DNA of 64,000 nt from Eudorina sp. 2006-703-Eu-15 (lineage: Eukaryota; Chlorophyta; Chlorophyceae; Chlamydomonadales; Volvocaceae): positions 62,501-126,500 of the forward strand of contig BDSI01000070.1 of assembly GCA_003117195.1 (NCBI GenBank). Reading direction: 5' to 3'. Position numbers and translations under genes: made by a program. The notes under the pieces were generated by a model. That model saw only the letters and a program-made list of their open reading frames with translations. It was not told the origin of the DNA and searched no databases. Below, piece after piece: positions 12,801 to 26,100 of the stretch; the stretch's first letter is position 1; every line of letters starts with the position of its first letter.

Positions 12801-15800
12801 GACACGAGGACGGTGATAAACTGGGCGACGGAGAAGACCCGTGTGACGGTGCGGCCGTTGGCGGAGGCGGCATAGGGCGGCCCGGGGGAAGCGGCGTGGA
12901 ACGTGACGGTGTGCTTGGGCGGGTCCGTGGGGCGGTGTGGCGGCGGGGCCAGGGTGACGACCCGGATAAAGGGCGTGGCAGCAAGGCAGCGCGTACACAG
13001 AGCGGTGAGGGTGGCGCCCAGGAGGTGGTGCGGCAGGTTGGTGTAGAGGCGTTCGAAGTCCCAGGCTTGCGGGGCGGCGGCGCGGCGGGTACTGTACCCG
13101 CGGGCGTTGTAGGCGGCGACAAGCTGGGTGACGGCATTGGAGGAGAAACAGAGCCAGGGCTCGCTGTCGGGGATACGTTCCCGCCACAGGGCGGTGAAGA
13201 GGGGGACGATGGCGCGGAGGACCGCTGTGACCAGGCCGCTGATGTATGTAGACGGGCAGGCATGGGAGCAGGCGAGGTAGCGCATGGAGGGGGGCTGTTT
13301 ATGCATCTTGAGGGTACCGGCATAGTAGGCGGGGGCGCAGGTGGTGTCGTACGCGAGCTGCCAGGGTTGGAGGGCGGCGTTCTGGGCGGCGAGGTGTTGC
13401 TGCATGGCGTCGACGGTGCAAGGTGCGTAGTACGTGGGGGCGGCGGCAGGGGTGGGGCGACGGCCGGGGGCGGTTGCGGGGTGGTGGGGGGACAGGGGCG
13501 TGGGCGGCGGGCGGCGGTGGTGGGGGTCCGGGGGCGGGGGTGACGGGTGTGGGCGGTGGTGGCGGAGGGCCGGGGGCGGGGCCAGGGGCAGCGGCGGCGG
13601 GAGGCGGGGCGGTGGCGGTGGGGCAGCGGCGAAGGTGTCGTGGAGGTGAAGGTCGCGCATGCACTTCTGGGCGTAGTACGGTTTGCAGATGAGCTGTAGC
13701 GTGGCGGAGCTCTTGTCAGTGACGGTGATGATGAAGTCGGAGGAGAGGGCGCGGAGGTCGGCAAGGTCATGGTCGGAGAGGACAGGCCACTGGAACTGGT
13801 GGGTGGCGGCGTGGGCGGCGACGGCGGCCTCGACGGCACTGACATAGGTGTGGACCCAGCCCGCGAAATCAGACTGCGCGCAGCCGGCGGACTGGGCAAG
13901 GTGGGCGGTGTAGGTGAGGGCATGGGCGCGAACGTCGGCGAGGACTTGGGAAGGGGAGGGGGCGGGCGGTGGACACGGTAGCGGGCGCCCTTGTTCCAGT
14001 AGGGGATGATGGCAGGGGGCAAGGCGGTGTAGGGGCTGGCGGACATGACGTGCTGGGTGCCCGCGCCCCAGAGCTCGGGGTAGCGGTGGCAGGCGCATTG
14101 GCGGTCGGGGCGGACGAGGTCGGCGTACTGCGCGTGGGTGAGGGTACGGGCGAACTGGGGATAGTTGCAGAAGAGGAGGTGGACGGGGGTGCCGGCGGTC
14201 CAGTGGAGGTGGGGGTAGGGGGTGCCCTGGGGGAGGTGGGACGCGACCGCGGGGTCGGCGAGGATGGCGTGGACGGCGGCGATGGGGAGGAGTTGACGAA
14301 GGGCGTGTGGGATCCAGAGCTTGGCGTGGAGGTCCGGAGCGCCAACGGGTCGGTCCCGGGGGCGGAGGGCGGTGGTGAGGGGAAGGACGAGGGCGGAGAC
14401 GAAGGCGGGGAGGAGGCCGAGAGTGGCGGGGGTGAAGTGGGTGATGGTGGCGTGGAGGAAATGGAGGGTGCGGGTGCTGAACTTGTCAAAGTGGGCGGCG
14501 GGGACAGCACCGGTCTGCTGCCAGAGGTCTTGGAGGGCGAGCAGGCGTCGCCGGGCGCTGCGGCAGCTCCGCCAGCGGCGGCGATGGGCGGCGGTCGCGG
14601 GCACGGGTCCGGTCCCGAGGGGGGTGGCGGCGAGGTCGGTGGCGAGGCTGTGGGCTTCGAAGAGGGTGTTGAGGCCGGGCTGGGCTGCGGGACGGAGGGT
14701 GCGAAGGCGCTGCGCCCAGACCATTTCGAGTTCCGCGGCCCGACGGCCGGGGTGGGGTGGGGGGTGGGGGGTGGGGGGTGGGGGGTGGGGGGTGGAACAC
14801 GCGAGCGTAAAGGGGGGTGGGGGCCCGCAGCCGCAGCCGCAGACGCAGACGCAGCCCGACCGCCCGGATGCCAAAACGCAGACCGCTGATGTGGCGACGA
14901 GCTGGCCATGTCATCATGTGCGCGCGCCTCCGTGTACTCGGCCCGTCCGCAGGTACGGCTCGTCACGGAGGGCGCGGGTACGGCACTCGCGGCGGTTGCC
15001 AACGACTCGTCGTACGATGGGCTTACGCGGGCGGCGGCGGCGGCTCTGTGGATGGAGGTGCGGCGGCGGGGGATGGGGCGGAGGGGGGCTGCCGCCCCTG
15101 TGTGGTCCACTCGTGGGCCTGGCGACCCCGGCCTCTAGAGGTTCCTCGAAAAATCGCCTCGTTGTTTCTTGTTCGGGCTGTACTTCCCCTTGAACCGCCC
15201 TCCCCGAAACCCCTTCCCGGAGCCCCCGCCCGAAATCCCTTCCGAAATCCCTTCCGAACCCCCTCCCGCCAGGTTAGCCAGACCCCCGAGGGTCGAGACC
15301 CCCGCTGGTGGAGCGCCATGGCGGAGCAGCAGCTGGTGAGGGGGCGAGGGGGAGGGGGAGGGGAGGTGCGGGAGGGAGGACACGGTTTGGAGGGGAGGGG
15401 AGGGGAGGGAGGGCCGATCGAGAAGCCAGGCGCGGAGGAGCTCTAGGGGGGAAACGCTACGGCAGTGGTGGATGTCTGTCAGCTCTCTGTCAGAGCCCGC
15501 TTCCGGTGTCTGCCCTGCCCGAACCCATGTCCTCGCGTGTGCCGTCACTCCGTTTACAAGACTGCCATTACAACCACTTTCACAACCGCCAGCCACATCG
15601 TCTGTGCCGTACAGGACCGTACGGAGCTGTTGTTGGACGCCGCAGATGCGATGGCCGGGGACGACGGCGACATGGAGGCGGGGGAGGGGCTCCCGGTGGG
15701 GCGGACCCGCAGCGGCGTGTCCGCGGCCGCCAGCTCGGGAGTGATGTCGGCGCCGTCGGGCGCCGCCAGCCGCGCCGGCGGCGGCGGCGGTGCTGCGGCC

Positions 15801-18800
15801 TCCGCCGCCGCGGCGGCGGCGGCCCAGTCCCCGGCTGCGGCGGCTGCCGCCGCCGCTGCCGCCGCCGCTGCCGCCGCCTCCGCCGCGCAGCTGGGTGGTG
15901 AGCCTGCGCGGCTGCGGGCCCTGAGCCACATGATCGGCTCCATGCTGGGCAGTACGGAGGCGGAGCAGCAGCTGGTGGGGGCCAGGGCGGCCGCAGGTGG
16001 GGAGGGGGTGCGGGCCGCAACCCTGAAACCAGATAACCCACAAACGACCGGGGGGGCACACCCGGAAGGGGACACAAAAAGGGGGGTTTGACTTGGGCGG
16101 CAGGCGATCAACCAACACAGCAAGAGGGAAGGGGGCGGGCGGAGGCGTGCGCCGGGGTTGGGGCGTTCGGATTGGTGTTTGGGCCGGCCATCCGACCTCA
16201 ACCCACCTTAACACGGTGCCTTCGACGTCATCTCCTCGTCCACCGCACAGCTTTTGACTCGTCCACCAATGTCTCAAACCTCCTGGCCCAAACTCTTCAG
16301 ATGTTCCCGCCAGGCACATAGTTTGAAGGCGCCCGAGCCTGTACTCCGGCTCAGCTAGTCAAGTACCCAGCTCTACCTCTGTGTGTATTCAGCCAAGAGA
16401 CCCTCCCCGCCCGACCCAACCTAGTTGTTAGTTGACCGTTACCGTTGGGTTGTGTGGCCCCCTCTCCCCCTCTCTCCCTCTCTGTGGCCCCCAGGTTTGC
16501 TGTGCGAGGGCAGTGAGGCCAAGTCCATATTCCTCGCCGCCCGGGGACTGGAGGCGCTGTTGGCGGTGGCGAGCCGGCCGCTGGTGCAGCCGGGGGTGCT
16601 GGCGGCGGTGTGTACGGCACTGCTGAACCTGTCGAGCTACGTGCCGGCGCAGGTGGGTTTGGCGGGGGTGGGTGGGTGGGTGGGTGGGTGGGTGGGTGGG
16701 TGGGTGGGTGGGGCCCCGCCACCCCAACCCCCGCAGGATGGGGGAAACGGTGCGGTGCGGTGCGTTGGAGTGCGGAGTGAAAGAGGTGGAGGGAGAGAGG
16801 CAGGGAGAGAGGGAGGGAGGGAGGAAGGGAGTGAATGAAAGAGGGAGAGGGAGAGAGAGAGCGCAGTGCCTTGACGTACCCCGCGGTACCCCACATAATG
16901 AATTCGGCATCCCGCCCGGCCTCGGTCTCCCCGCACCTCGACGGGGGCCGGCCGCCTCCTCTCCCTCCTCCCTCCCCCCAGATCGACATGTGCCAGCGCT
17001 GCGCCCGGCTGCTGCTCCACATCAATGCCAAGTACACGGGCTATCACGGATACATGATCGCGCAGAGGGGGCTGGCGGCCACGGCCGCGGAGGCGGCCGC
17101 GGCCGCCGCCGCCGCGGCCGCGTCGGGGGTGGGCGGCGACGCCGGCAGCCTCGCGGGATCTCACTACGCCGCCGCGCGCGGCCGCCGCAGTAGCACCGGC
17201 GGCGGCAGTAGCGGCCCCGGCGGCTACAGCCCGGAGCGGCTGAGGGCGCCCCGCAGCAGCACCGGCGGCGGCGGCGGCGGTGGGGGCAGCGAGCTGGCGA
17301 TGCTGCCGCCGTCCATCAAGGTACCGTACCGTGTCGTAGTCTGTCGTATATGAACGGCGCCTTGCAGTGGAGTGTTGAGGCCCCAGCCTGAAGAGCCTCC
17401 CCAATGATGTCTCCAGGCATGTGATCGAGTGCCTCCAATGAACGCCACCAGCGTATCAATCAATACCTTGCTAGACGTTCCTGACCCCCTAACCCACAAA
17501 TCCAACTCCACGGCCCCGACCCCGGCACCTTCCCTTCCCTCCATCTTCTCAATCACGGCAGCGGAACCGCAAAAAAGACCCCTTCCCTCCCCCTTCCCTC
17601 CCGTTGCCCGCAGCTGGAGTCGCTGGGTGCGGTTGAGGAGATCCTGTACAGCACCAGCGGCTCGCTGTACAACCTGTCCCGCCACCCGGGCAACCGGGAC
17701 ACGTTTTACCGACTGGAGCTGCTCGTACGGACCCGTGGGGCGGTGGCGGATCTGGCGGCGGAGACGGCGGCCAAGTACGCCAGGGAGGGGGCGGGGCGGG
17801 GCGCGGCGGGGCGGGGCGGGGCGGGGCGGGGCGGGGCGGGGCGGGCGGGGCGGGGCGGGGCGGGGCGGGGCGGGGCGGGGCGGGGCGGGGCGGGGCGGGC
17901 GGGGCGGGGCGGGGCGGGGCGGGGCGGGGCGGGGCGGGCGGGGCGGGGCGGGGCGGGGCGGGGCGGGGCGGGGCGGGGCGGGGCGGGGCGGGGCGGGCGG
18001 GGCGGGGCGGGGCGGGGCGGGGCGGGGCGGGGCGGGGCGGGCGGGGCGGGGCGGGGCGGGGCGGGGCGGGCACAGCACAGCACAGCACAGCACAGCACAG
18101 CACAGCACAGCACAGCACAGCGAGAACACGACCCTGGACCCGGGGGTCAACCGGGCGACTGGACCTGGGGATAGCTAGCAGCTAGGGTATGGCAGCGAGA
18201 ACAGGACCCGAGGCCCGCATCCCGCATCCCGCATCACGAATCCGCGGGCTAGTGGCCGCGGTGGGTATGTGGCAGGAGTGCCACTTAAAATTATCGCGCG
18301 CGGTTGCTGTGCTCGTCCCGCTGCCGTACAGGCCCCCTCCGATCTCCGGGCTGTCCCGGCAGCAGGCGGCGGCGGCGCTGCTGTCGGGGGAGCTGAGACC
18401 CGACTCGCCGCTGCCGTCGCCGCCGGGCCGCAGGCCGCTCAGCGCCGGCCGCAGCGGCGGCGGCGGCGGCCGCAGCGACGCCGGCGGCGGCGGCGCCTCC
18501 GTCGCCGACCGCAGTGAGGGCGCCGACGACGCCAGCGACGGCGAGTACGGCGAGTACGGCCGTGGCGGCCCCGCCACCGCCGTATGGTCCATCCGCGACG
18601 CCAGCCCGTTCGTGCCCGTCCACCTCCGTCGGGATGTGACGCAGTACGTGTCGTACGGGTCGTACCTGCAGGAGGTGCTGTCGAGGCCTCTGCACGCGCC
18701 GCACTGGGACGGCGGCGGCGGCGGCGGCGGAGGCGGCGGCGGCGGCAGTTGGGGGGACGACAGCCGGAGTCAGGTGGGCCCTCTGCCGGGTTTGTTGGTG

Positions 18801-21307
18801 GCGTGGGCGGGTCTTCGGACCTCCGAGACGGCCGCCGACCTCTGATGGGATTTGGACACTGGGCAGAGTGCTGCCGTCAAATGCCTAATGCGTGGGACTC
18901 CAGGGCCCGTCCTGTTTTTGAATTGAATCCGCTTGATACGGTATGAGCGCCTCTGCACAGCTGCGTACGGCTGCGGGGCTCCGTACGGCTCCGTACACTC
19001 CCCCGGCAATCTTACATTCCTTCCTGCAGCACTCTGTACCTCGCACACACACGCCTGCGTTGTCTTACCGTACACACACCCGCCCGTCACATAATTGTAT
19101 ATATACACGTATACATCAAGAACACGGCCGTATGTATGTATGTATGTGTCGACACCCACTCGCCCCACCGCCCCGCCGCAGGCCAGTGCGCGCACCGGCG
19201 GCGGCTCCTCCTCCGTGTACTCGTCGCTGGTGGGCGGCGGCGGAAGCCGGGGGGCAAAGAGGTGCGACGGAGGACGTCAACCCATCTGTCTGGACGCGCC
19301 CGCCAGCTGTCGTCCCCTCCAATAACCCAGATCCGTCCTCCGCCCCCCTACCCTTGTCGAGCTGACTCCCATAGGGCTCCTGCGCTGGGCTCCAGATTTC
19401 GAGTTGTTCACGCGCTTTTAAAGGTTACAGGCGGCCCAGGGCTCTAGGGCTCCAGGGTGGCCGCCGAAGCCTTCCCTTCACCTCAACATCAACACCCCAG
19501 GCCACCAGTGCCAAGGGGAGCACCCCGGCCCCACTGCCCCGCTCCCCCAGTTTTCAATTTAAACCCGCACCGTTTTCCTTTCTGACCCCACCACTGGGTT
19601 CGTTCTTCGGGTTTGTTTCTTTTTTCAATTTAACCCACCACTGCGCCGCTCCGCAACCCACCGGATGGCCTCCACAAAGACCCCACCCAGAGGACCGCCC
19701 TGACCCTGTCCTGATGACTCGTACCGTGAAACCCCCCCACCCCCCCGCGTCCCATCGTCCTGTACGGCGTGTACGGCAGGCGGAGTCGCAGCGGCAGCGG
19801 TGAGGAGTTGGACGGCGAGCGCGGGTATCGGGCCCTGGGGGCAGGGGCGGGCGGCGGCGGTGAGAGCGTGGCGGGGTCGTTGGCGGGCGGCGACAACGAG
19901 CTGGGGGAGGAGGAGGACGACGGCGACGACGACGATGACGGCCGACTGAGCAGCCCCGGGGCCCCGGGGGGTGGGGCCCCGGGGGAGCCGGTGTTTCCCC
20001 GCTTGGCGACCCTCAACGTGAGGCCGGGGGCTGGGGCCGGGGGCTGGGGCCGGGGGCTGGGGCCGGGGGCTGGGGCCGGGGGCTGGGGCCGGGGGCTGGG
20101 GCCGGGGGCTGGGGCCGGGGGCTGGGGCCGGGGGCTGGGGCCGGGGGCTGGGGGCTGGGAGAAGAGGCGCGGTGGCAGGGACGTGATCATGGGGTGGCGA
20201 CAGCATGAACGGAAGGCGGGACGTGGGACAGGGCGGTTAGCTAAGGTTACGGCACTCCGTACGCTGTAGTACACAGGGGAGTCAAAACCCGGGGCCGCTG
20301 CGCGTCCACTCCCACACACCCCTCCTCGCCGCCGCAATCGGCAGCGCCCCCCGGGATGACCAGCTGTTGGGCCGGCTGGCCAACTGACCTCAACCGCCCA
20401 ACCCCGCATATGCCCGTCTGTAGGCCTCTCCCTCTCACTTGCTCCCCCTTCCCCCCCACCCCCACCCCCCCAACAACCCAATACACAAACCCACAGCACC
20501 ACCTCAGCCGCCCCCTCAGCTCCATGTGGGCCCCCCTCCTGGTGGACCGACACGACGGAGTTGCCGTACCGCTGTTCGGGCTGCGGGACGCCGTCACCGG
20601 GGAGCCCCTGGAGTCGGGCATCGCGGCCTGCTCGTCCAACGGACCCACGGGTCAGCAACGTCAGCCGCAGACGCAGACGTCGGGCCCGGCGGCCATGGCC
20701 GCCGCGCTGGCGGCGATCATGCCCTGGAATCAGCCGCCGCAGCAGTCGTACCAGCAGCTGTCGGGGGGTGGTGGCGGCGCGGCTGCGAGTGTCGTGGGCG
20801 GCGGCGCCGCCAGCACCGCGGGGGGATACGGCGGCGCGACCAGTGTCGTATCCACGGCAACCACGATTACCCACTTGGCGACGCCGCCGTCGGCGTCGCG
20901 TTGGGCGCCTGCCGTACGGCGGCTGCGACCCGTGGGTCCGGACGACGGCGCGGAGGATGGCGGTGACGGCGCGGCGGAGGGCGAACCGGGGATGCTCCCA
21001 TTGACGAGCGCGGCGTCGGCGGCGGCGCTGGTGGCGGCGGCGGCGCAGCCGTCGGCGCTGACGCTTGCGAGTACGGGGGCGGGCGCGCCGGCGGCGCCGC
21101 CGCTGTCCCCGGACGGCACATTGACGGTACGGCTTGAGTTTGAGTCGTACAGCCCGCATCCGACGGCGGCGGTGGTACGGAACTATCGGCCCACGACAGC
21201 GCACAGCGATAGGCGTACGAGCGCCGGCGGAGCTCTCAGCAACGGCGCCGCCGGCAGGAGCTCCCGCCCCGCCGGGTCCGCCGTTACCGCGACGTCACCC
21301 AGGGCGT

Positions 21308-21343
<36 letters not shown>

Positions 21344-23126
21344 ATGGCAGCCTCCCCAATCTCAGCGGCGCCGCCGCCGCGTCCCGCCGGCCCGCCGCCA
21401 ACGCCCGCCCGTCCACCGCGCCGCCGACTCGCGGAGCCGCCGCCGTCGCGACGTCGGGGGCCGCCGGCGCCGCCACCGCAGCCACGCCCGGCGTCAGCAA
21501 CGCCGCTGCCGCCGCCGCCCGCAACCGCGGCCGCGACGGCAAGCCCACGCACTCCACCCCGCCGGCCGCCATGGGTCCCGTCAACAGTGAGGCGAGCAGC
21601 GTCTCTCTGGGAGCGGGGCTGGGCGCTGGGGCCGCCGCCGGCGCTGGGGCCGGGGCGGGTGCGGGTGCGGGTGCGGGTGGAAGCTCCTCGACGGCTGGCG
21701 GCGGCGGCGGGGGCGCCGGCGCGGCTGCCGGCCCCGGCCCCGCCCCCTCCATGATGCAGCAGCTGGCCAACCTGGTCGGGTCTCTAGACACATCCAAGGT
21801 GACGCGACGTGTGTGTTTGTGTTTTGTTCGTTTGAAGGGGGGAAGGGGGGGACGGGTGGGGTGAATGGGCGCGGGTTGGAGGCGGGTGGACAGTCGGTCC
21901 CTGGACCGACACAGTAAGGCCCACAAGATGACCCTTAGGAAGTGCCGTACGAGAGAACCCTTAGGAAGTGCCATACGGGCCCAGGGTGCGGATCCCGCCG
22001 TCCCTCCTGCTGCGGTTGTTAACTCTCCCTCTCCCTCGCCTCCCCGCTGTAGCAGTCAGCGCTTTTCGCCGTTGCCCACCAACCTGCTGCACCCCCCCTC
22101 CCTCTCCCCCCTTCCCTCTTGCCCCCCGCTCCCTCTCCCTGCTTTCCCGCCCCGCTCCCCGCCTCCCTTCAGGCCGACCGACTGGCCCGGGAGGTCAGCT
22201 TCAGCCTGTCCTCGCTGCCCTCCTCCGCGCTGGTGGGCCGCCCCCGCTCCCGCACCGCCGCCTTCACCTCCTCGGGGGCGGGCGGGGGCGGTGGAGGGAA
22301 CGCGCTGCGGCAGTCGGTGATCCTGAGGAACGCGGAGCGGAGTGAGTAATGCCCCCGGGTGTGTGATAAGTGTGTTAAAATAAACCGAGAGACACGACTT
22401 GTGATAAGTGTGTTAAAATAAACCGAGAGACACGACTTGTGATAAGTGTGTTAAAATAAACCGAGAGACACGACTTGTGATAAGTGTGTTAAAATAAACC
22501 GAGAGACACGACTTGTGATAAGTGTGTTAAAATAAACCGAGAGACACGACTTGTGATAAGTGTGTTAAAATAAACCGAGAGACACGACTTGTGATAAGTG
22601 TGTGTGTGTATATGTGTGTATAAATGTGCCTGCGGGGACGGGGCGGGGTTGGGAAGGAGGCCGGCGGGAGCAGCACCCAGGCCTGGGTGGGCGGGCAAGG
22701 CAGTTGCGGAAACGGGTGTCATGTCCAGGTGCCGGGCGGCCCCCTGTGGCCCTGACCTGGGGGGGGGAGGGGGGGCTCCGAATCTGGCCGCTCCCGAAGT
22801 TCGCCGCCCTGCCTCCCTGCCCATTGCGCCACCCCACCCCACCTCACCCCACTGACTAACGAATCACTCCAACTCGAAACACCCCACCCCCTAACCCCGA
22901 CCCCGCAGACGCGTCCTTCCGTGCCCGCCGGGGTCGACCCCTGCTGGCCTCAGCCCCCTCCTTCTCCGCCACCTCCGTCTCGGCGCTCTCCGCCATCTCC
23001 GGCTCCGCCGCCTCCGCCACCTCCGCCGCCGGCCCCGCCTCCGCCGCCTCCGCCCACGCGTCCTCCGTCTTCGGCCTGGACGGCGAGTTCGAGCACGCGG
23101 GGCCGACCGGCGGCGGGGCCCGAGGA

Positions 23127-23158
<32 letters not shown>

Positions 23159-26100
23159 GGCGGGCCGCTTCGGCTGCAACACCCCGGCGGGTCAGCAGCA
23201 GCTGCGGGACTTTGAGGCGCCGCGAGTGGCCATGTGGGCTGCCGTACCTGGATCCAAGATCTCGGACGAGCTGTACCCCACGTGAGTTCGGTTCGGTACG
23301 GATGGCCTGCGGTCCGTTGCTAACCTGGCGGAGGTGGCATAACCGCCCCTGTCGTACAAGTGTACTGCATATGGGGAGAAGGGCGAACCGTGCCAACCCG
23401 TCATAGACCAGCCGCCAGGAGAATGCGTGCGCGGGTGGGGCAGGTCACTGGGTGGCTGGGGTGGCGGTATGGCCTTGCCGCCAGTGACTGCCCACAGCAG
23501 CAGGCTCCCATACATGGGTGGGAGAGGTACGGGTGGTAGGTGGCGCCACCTGGCGTTGGGGGAGAAGCCGGGCCTTCGCCTACCTACCTACCTACCTACC
23601 TACCTACCTACCTACCTACCTACCTACCTACCTACCTACCTACCTACCTACCTACCTACCTACCTACCTACCTACCTACCTACCTACCTACCTACCTACC
23701 TACCTACCTACCCACCCAGGGAAGGGGTTTAGGTTTCGGGGCCCTCCAGACGACCAGCGCCTCCCCCCCTGCGGAGGGTGCCGCCTCATGGCTTGAGCGA
23801 TCCGGGCCCCGGCCTGGCGTTCAGCGCCCCCTCCACACCCATTCCCCTTCCGCCCTCACCCTTTGTTTGCTCTGCCAGCAGCGCAGTTTGAATATGTCCA
23901 CCAATTTCCTAATCCCCGCCCTCACCCGCCCCCCCTGTCGCCCGCACCCGCTCCGGGGCCCGGGGCCCCGCAGGTACCGCCTGGACACCGGCGAGGCGGT
24001 CCACATCTACCGCCGCAAGAAGGACCGAGTGGACGAGCTGCGACCCACGGGTCTGCCGCACAGCTCGGTGAGTGGGAGGGGCGACCGAGAAGGCCATCGC
24101 GACAGCGGGTGGGGGCCTCCTTGCCAAACCGCCACCACGGTTGCCCGGCCCGGCCCCCCCGCCACCACTGAAAGGCCGACCCCTCCTCCGTCCCGGCCAG
24201 CAGAGAGCCCGAGGCTGGGTTGTCTCTCCGTCCACGGTACCGTAATCGCGCCCTCACGGTCGCGCCACCTTCGCGCCACCCCGCGGGCGCCCCCCCCCCA
24301 CACACACCCGTCAAGGCCCCGCCCCAGAGTCCTGAACCCCGCATCCCAATCCCAACCTCGCGCCCCCCCAACCCTAACCCCCCAACCCCACCCCCCTCAA
24401 GGCCCCTGACGCCACTGCGGGCAGCTACCAGCGCGAGGAGGCGGCCGCCCGGGACCTGCTGGCCAGGGCGGGGGAGCTGCCCTTGGAGCCCGACCCGCCC
24501 GAGCTGGGGGAGACCCCGCCGCCGCCCCGCCCCGACAGCAGCGCCCTGCATGACCCCCGGGAGTTCACCACCGTCACTGCGCGGCTGACGCTGCGGCCGG
24601 TGAGGGGCATTAGCTGGAGGGGAGGGGGGGTTACCGAGGGGGGGGGTGAGAGCAGAGGGGAGGGGAGGGGAGGGGAGGCGTTGGAAGCAGAGGGTGCGTG
24701 AGGGGAGGGCAAGGAAAGGAGGGAAGGGGAGAAGGGAAGGGGGAAGGAGAGGGCCGAGGCCCACGGCCCCAGTGGCCCACGGGTCGCATCGCTTCACGGC
24801 CGCAGCCGTCGTACAATACTACCTATGCGGTCTGAAGATTGTGTGGTGGTTTGTCGCTTGGCATAATGGCAGTGCGGTGGACGGATGAGGGCTTGAGGGG
24901 TACAGGAATGTGGGCACCCCCATTCAGGGCTTGAGGGGCGCCACCGAACTGGGGAGGTGGGGGTCTGTGGGTGGGCCACCTCAGCGCTTCGTGTGGGCTG
25001 CAGCTCCAGGGGCACCCCTCTGCAGGACAGGGTAGCGCCACCCCCGGGTAGTGACTCCTCACTCACGAGAGCGCTTGACCACATCCCATCGCGCTGGATG
25101 TGTTCCCAAACGCGTACGACGATGTCCGTGTCCGTTCCCTGTGCCTGTGCCGTACTGATACCCCTCCGCCGCCGCCCCTTCCCACCCTCCCCCCTCTCCC
25201 TCGCCCCCCTTCCCCGCCTCGCCCCCCTCGCCCTTCGGCCCCCCCTTAGCGCCCCGGCTGCAGCGCCTCCACCGACAACGCCTCCCCCGAGGACGGCCGC
25301 AGCCCGCGGATCCGCGCCCGCTCCCGCTCCCTGGCCCGCTCCCTCTCACGCTTCGGACTGCACTCCCTGGTGTCGCTGCCCGCGCTCCCGCCGGGCGTGG
25401 AGCCGCCGGAGGGGGAGGACAGCGGGGCGGTGGCGGCGGAGGGGCCCCTCAGCGCAGTCAGCAGCAGCTGGGGGGCCTCCAAGGCGCCCTCCCGGGCCAC
25501 CTCCGGCGGCAGCGGCTTTGGGGCGATGTCCTTGTCCCGGGTGGACAGCTTCGCGGGGGAGGCGCGGGAGGAGGGGACGGACCGGCCGGGGATGGAGCTG
25601 GACATTTTCGACCGGGACTGGGCGCGGTCGGTTGTACGGCCGCGTGTCAAACACCTGGTCACACGCAACTGCCCAGGTGCGGGTGGGGGGGGCGGGTGGA
25701 GGGGGTGGAGGAGTGTGGGGTGGAGGGGTGGGACGTGGGAGGTGCGGGCGGAGGGGTAGTGGGGGCAGATGAGGTCATGTCTCTCCCTCCGTCCGAGTAC
25801 GGCAGGACGTGGACGTGGAGGTGGACGAGCCAACGCACATGGTGTGGGGGCTTGGCTGGTGATGGGCCGCGCGATTTCAGGGCGCACAGGCTTCGGGGTT
25901 TTTCCCATTACACTTCACCCACCCCTCAATACCTACCCCCTTACCCTCCCCTGCCCTACCCCCCCACCTCACCACCCCACCCCTCGAATATTGTCAACCA
26001 GTTTCCTATACCCCACCCCTCGATACCCACCCCCTGCCCCCCGCCACTAACCCCCACCACCCTACCCCATCCCCCCAGGCGGTCCCCTTCAGGTGGACGA

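Larger units (their letters stand above)
11110..14900 (-). mobile_element. Penelope-like retroelement insertion in intron 15, borders approximate
   Basis: Intron 15 (10735-14952) is 4.2 kb, while neighbouring introns are 0.2-1 kb. The excess is explained by the reverse-transcriptase region plus about 1 kb 3' of it (11100-12055) with no exon of the host gene. A GGGGTGG-type tandem repeat at 14749-14796 lies just upstream of the RT start. I found no clear terminal repeats, target-site duplication or poly(A), so the ends are estimates. Confidence 0.5.
7038..17774 (+). other. Giant gene, segment B: exons 10-21 (main armadillo-like region)
   Basis: Exons are 7038-7085, 7368-7772, 8105-8253, 9098-9341, 9798-9927, 10544-10734, 14953-15057, 15273-15335, 15615-15996, 16495-16652, 16982-17320 and 17614-17774. 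Exon 19 (SIFLAARGLEALLAVAS, then TALLNLSSYVPAQ) and exon 21 (EEILYSTSGSLYNLSRHPGN) are the clearest armadillo-like blocks: short Leu/Ala helices ending in NLS. Exon 11 mixes helical ends with a long Ala/Gly/Thr linker. Exon 18 is mostly poly-Ala. Exon 21 must end with the donor at 17775 (AA|GTACGC), because the only matching phase-2 acceptor is at 18331; the intron between contains the GGGGC minisatellite. Confidence 0.8.

Noticed and set aside
12047..13543. 498-codon + strand open frame opposite the reverse transcriptase
   Set aside because: It is the shadow of the minus-strand RT in very GC-rich DNA. The translation is Gly/Glu/Val repeats with no motif, and the RT motifs on the other strand are specific.
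13869..15110. 413-codon minus-strand frame overlapping the RT N-terminus and exon 16
   Set aside because: It is mostly Ser/Pro low complexity in a third frame. It conflicts with both the RT blocks and exon 16 of the giant gene.
17224..18150. Minus-strand frames of Pro-Ala-Arg repeats
   Set aside because: They are produced by the GGGGC minisatellite, which reads open in every frame.
22363..22600. CRISPR-like array
   Set aside because: The units are contiguous 38-bp repeats with no variable spacers, inside a eukaryotic intron.
23427..24409. Frames containing Thr-Tyr-Leu-Pro repeats
   Set aside because: They translate a TACC microsatellite inside intron 27.
25801..26050. Alternative reading of exon 31 as Gly-Arg repeats (GRGRGGGR)
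   Set aside because: That frame needs an acceptor at 25805. The acceptor at 25797 gives the required phase and a natural sequence, VRQDVDVEVDEPTHM, that joins exon 32 in frame.
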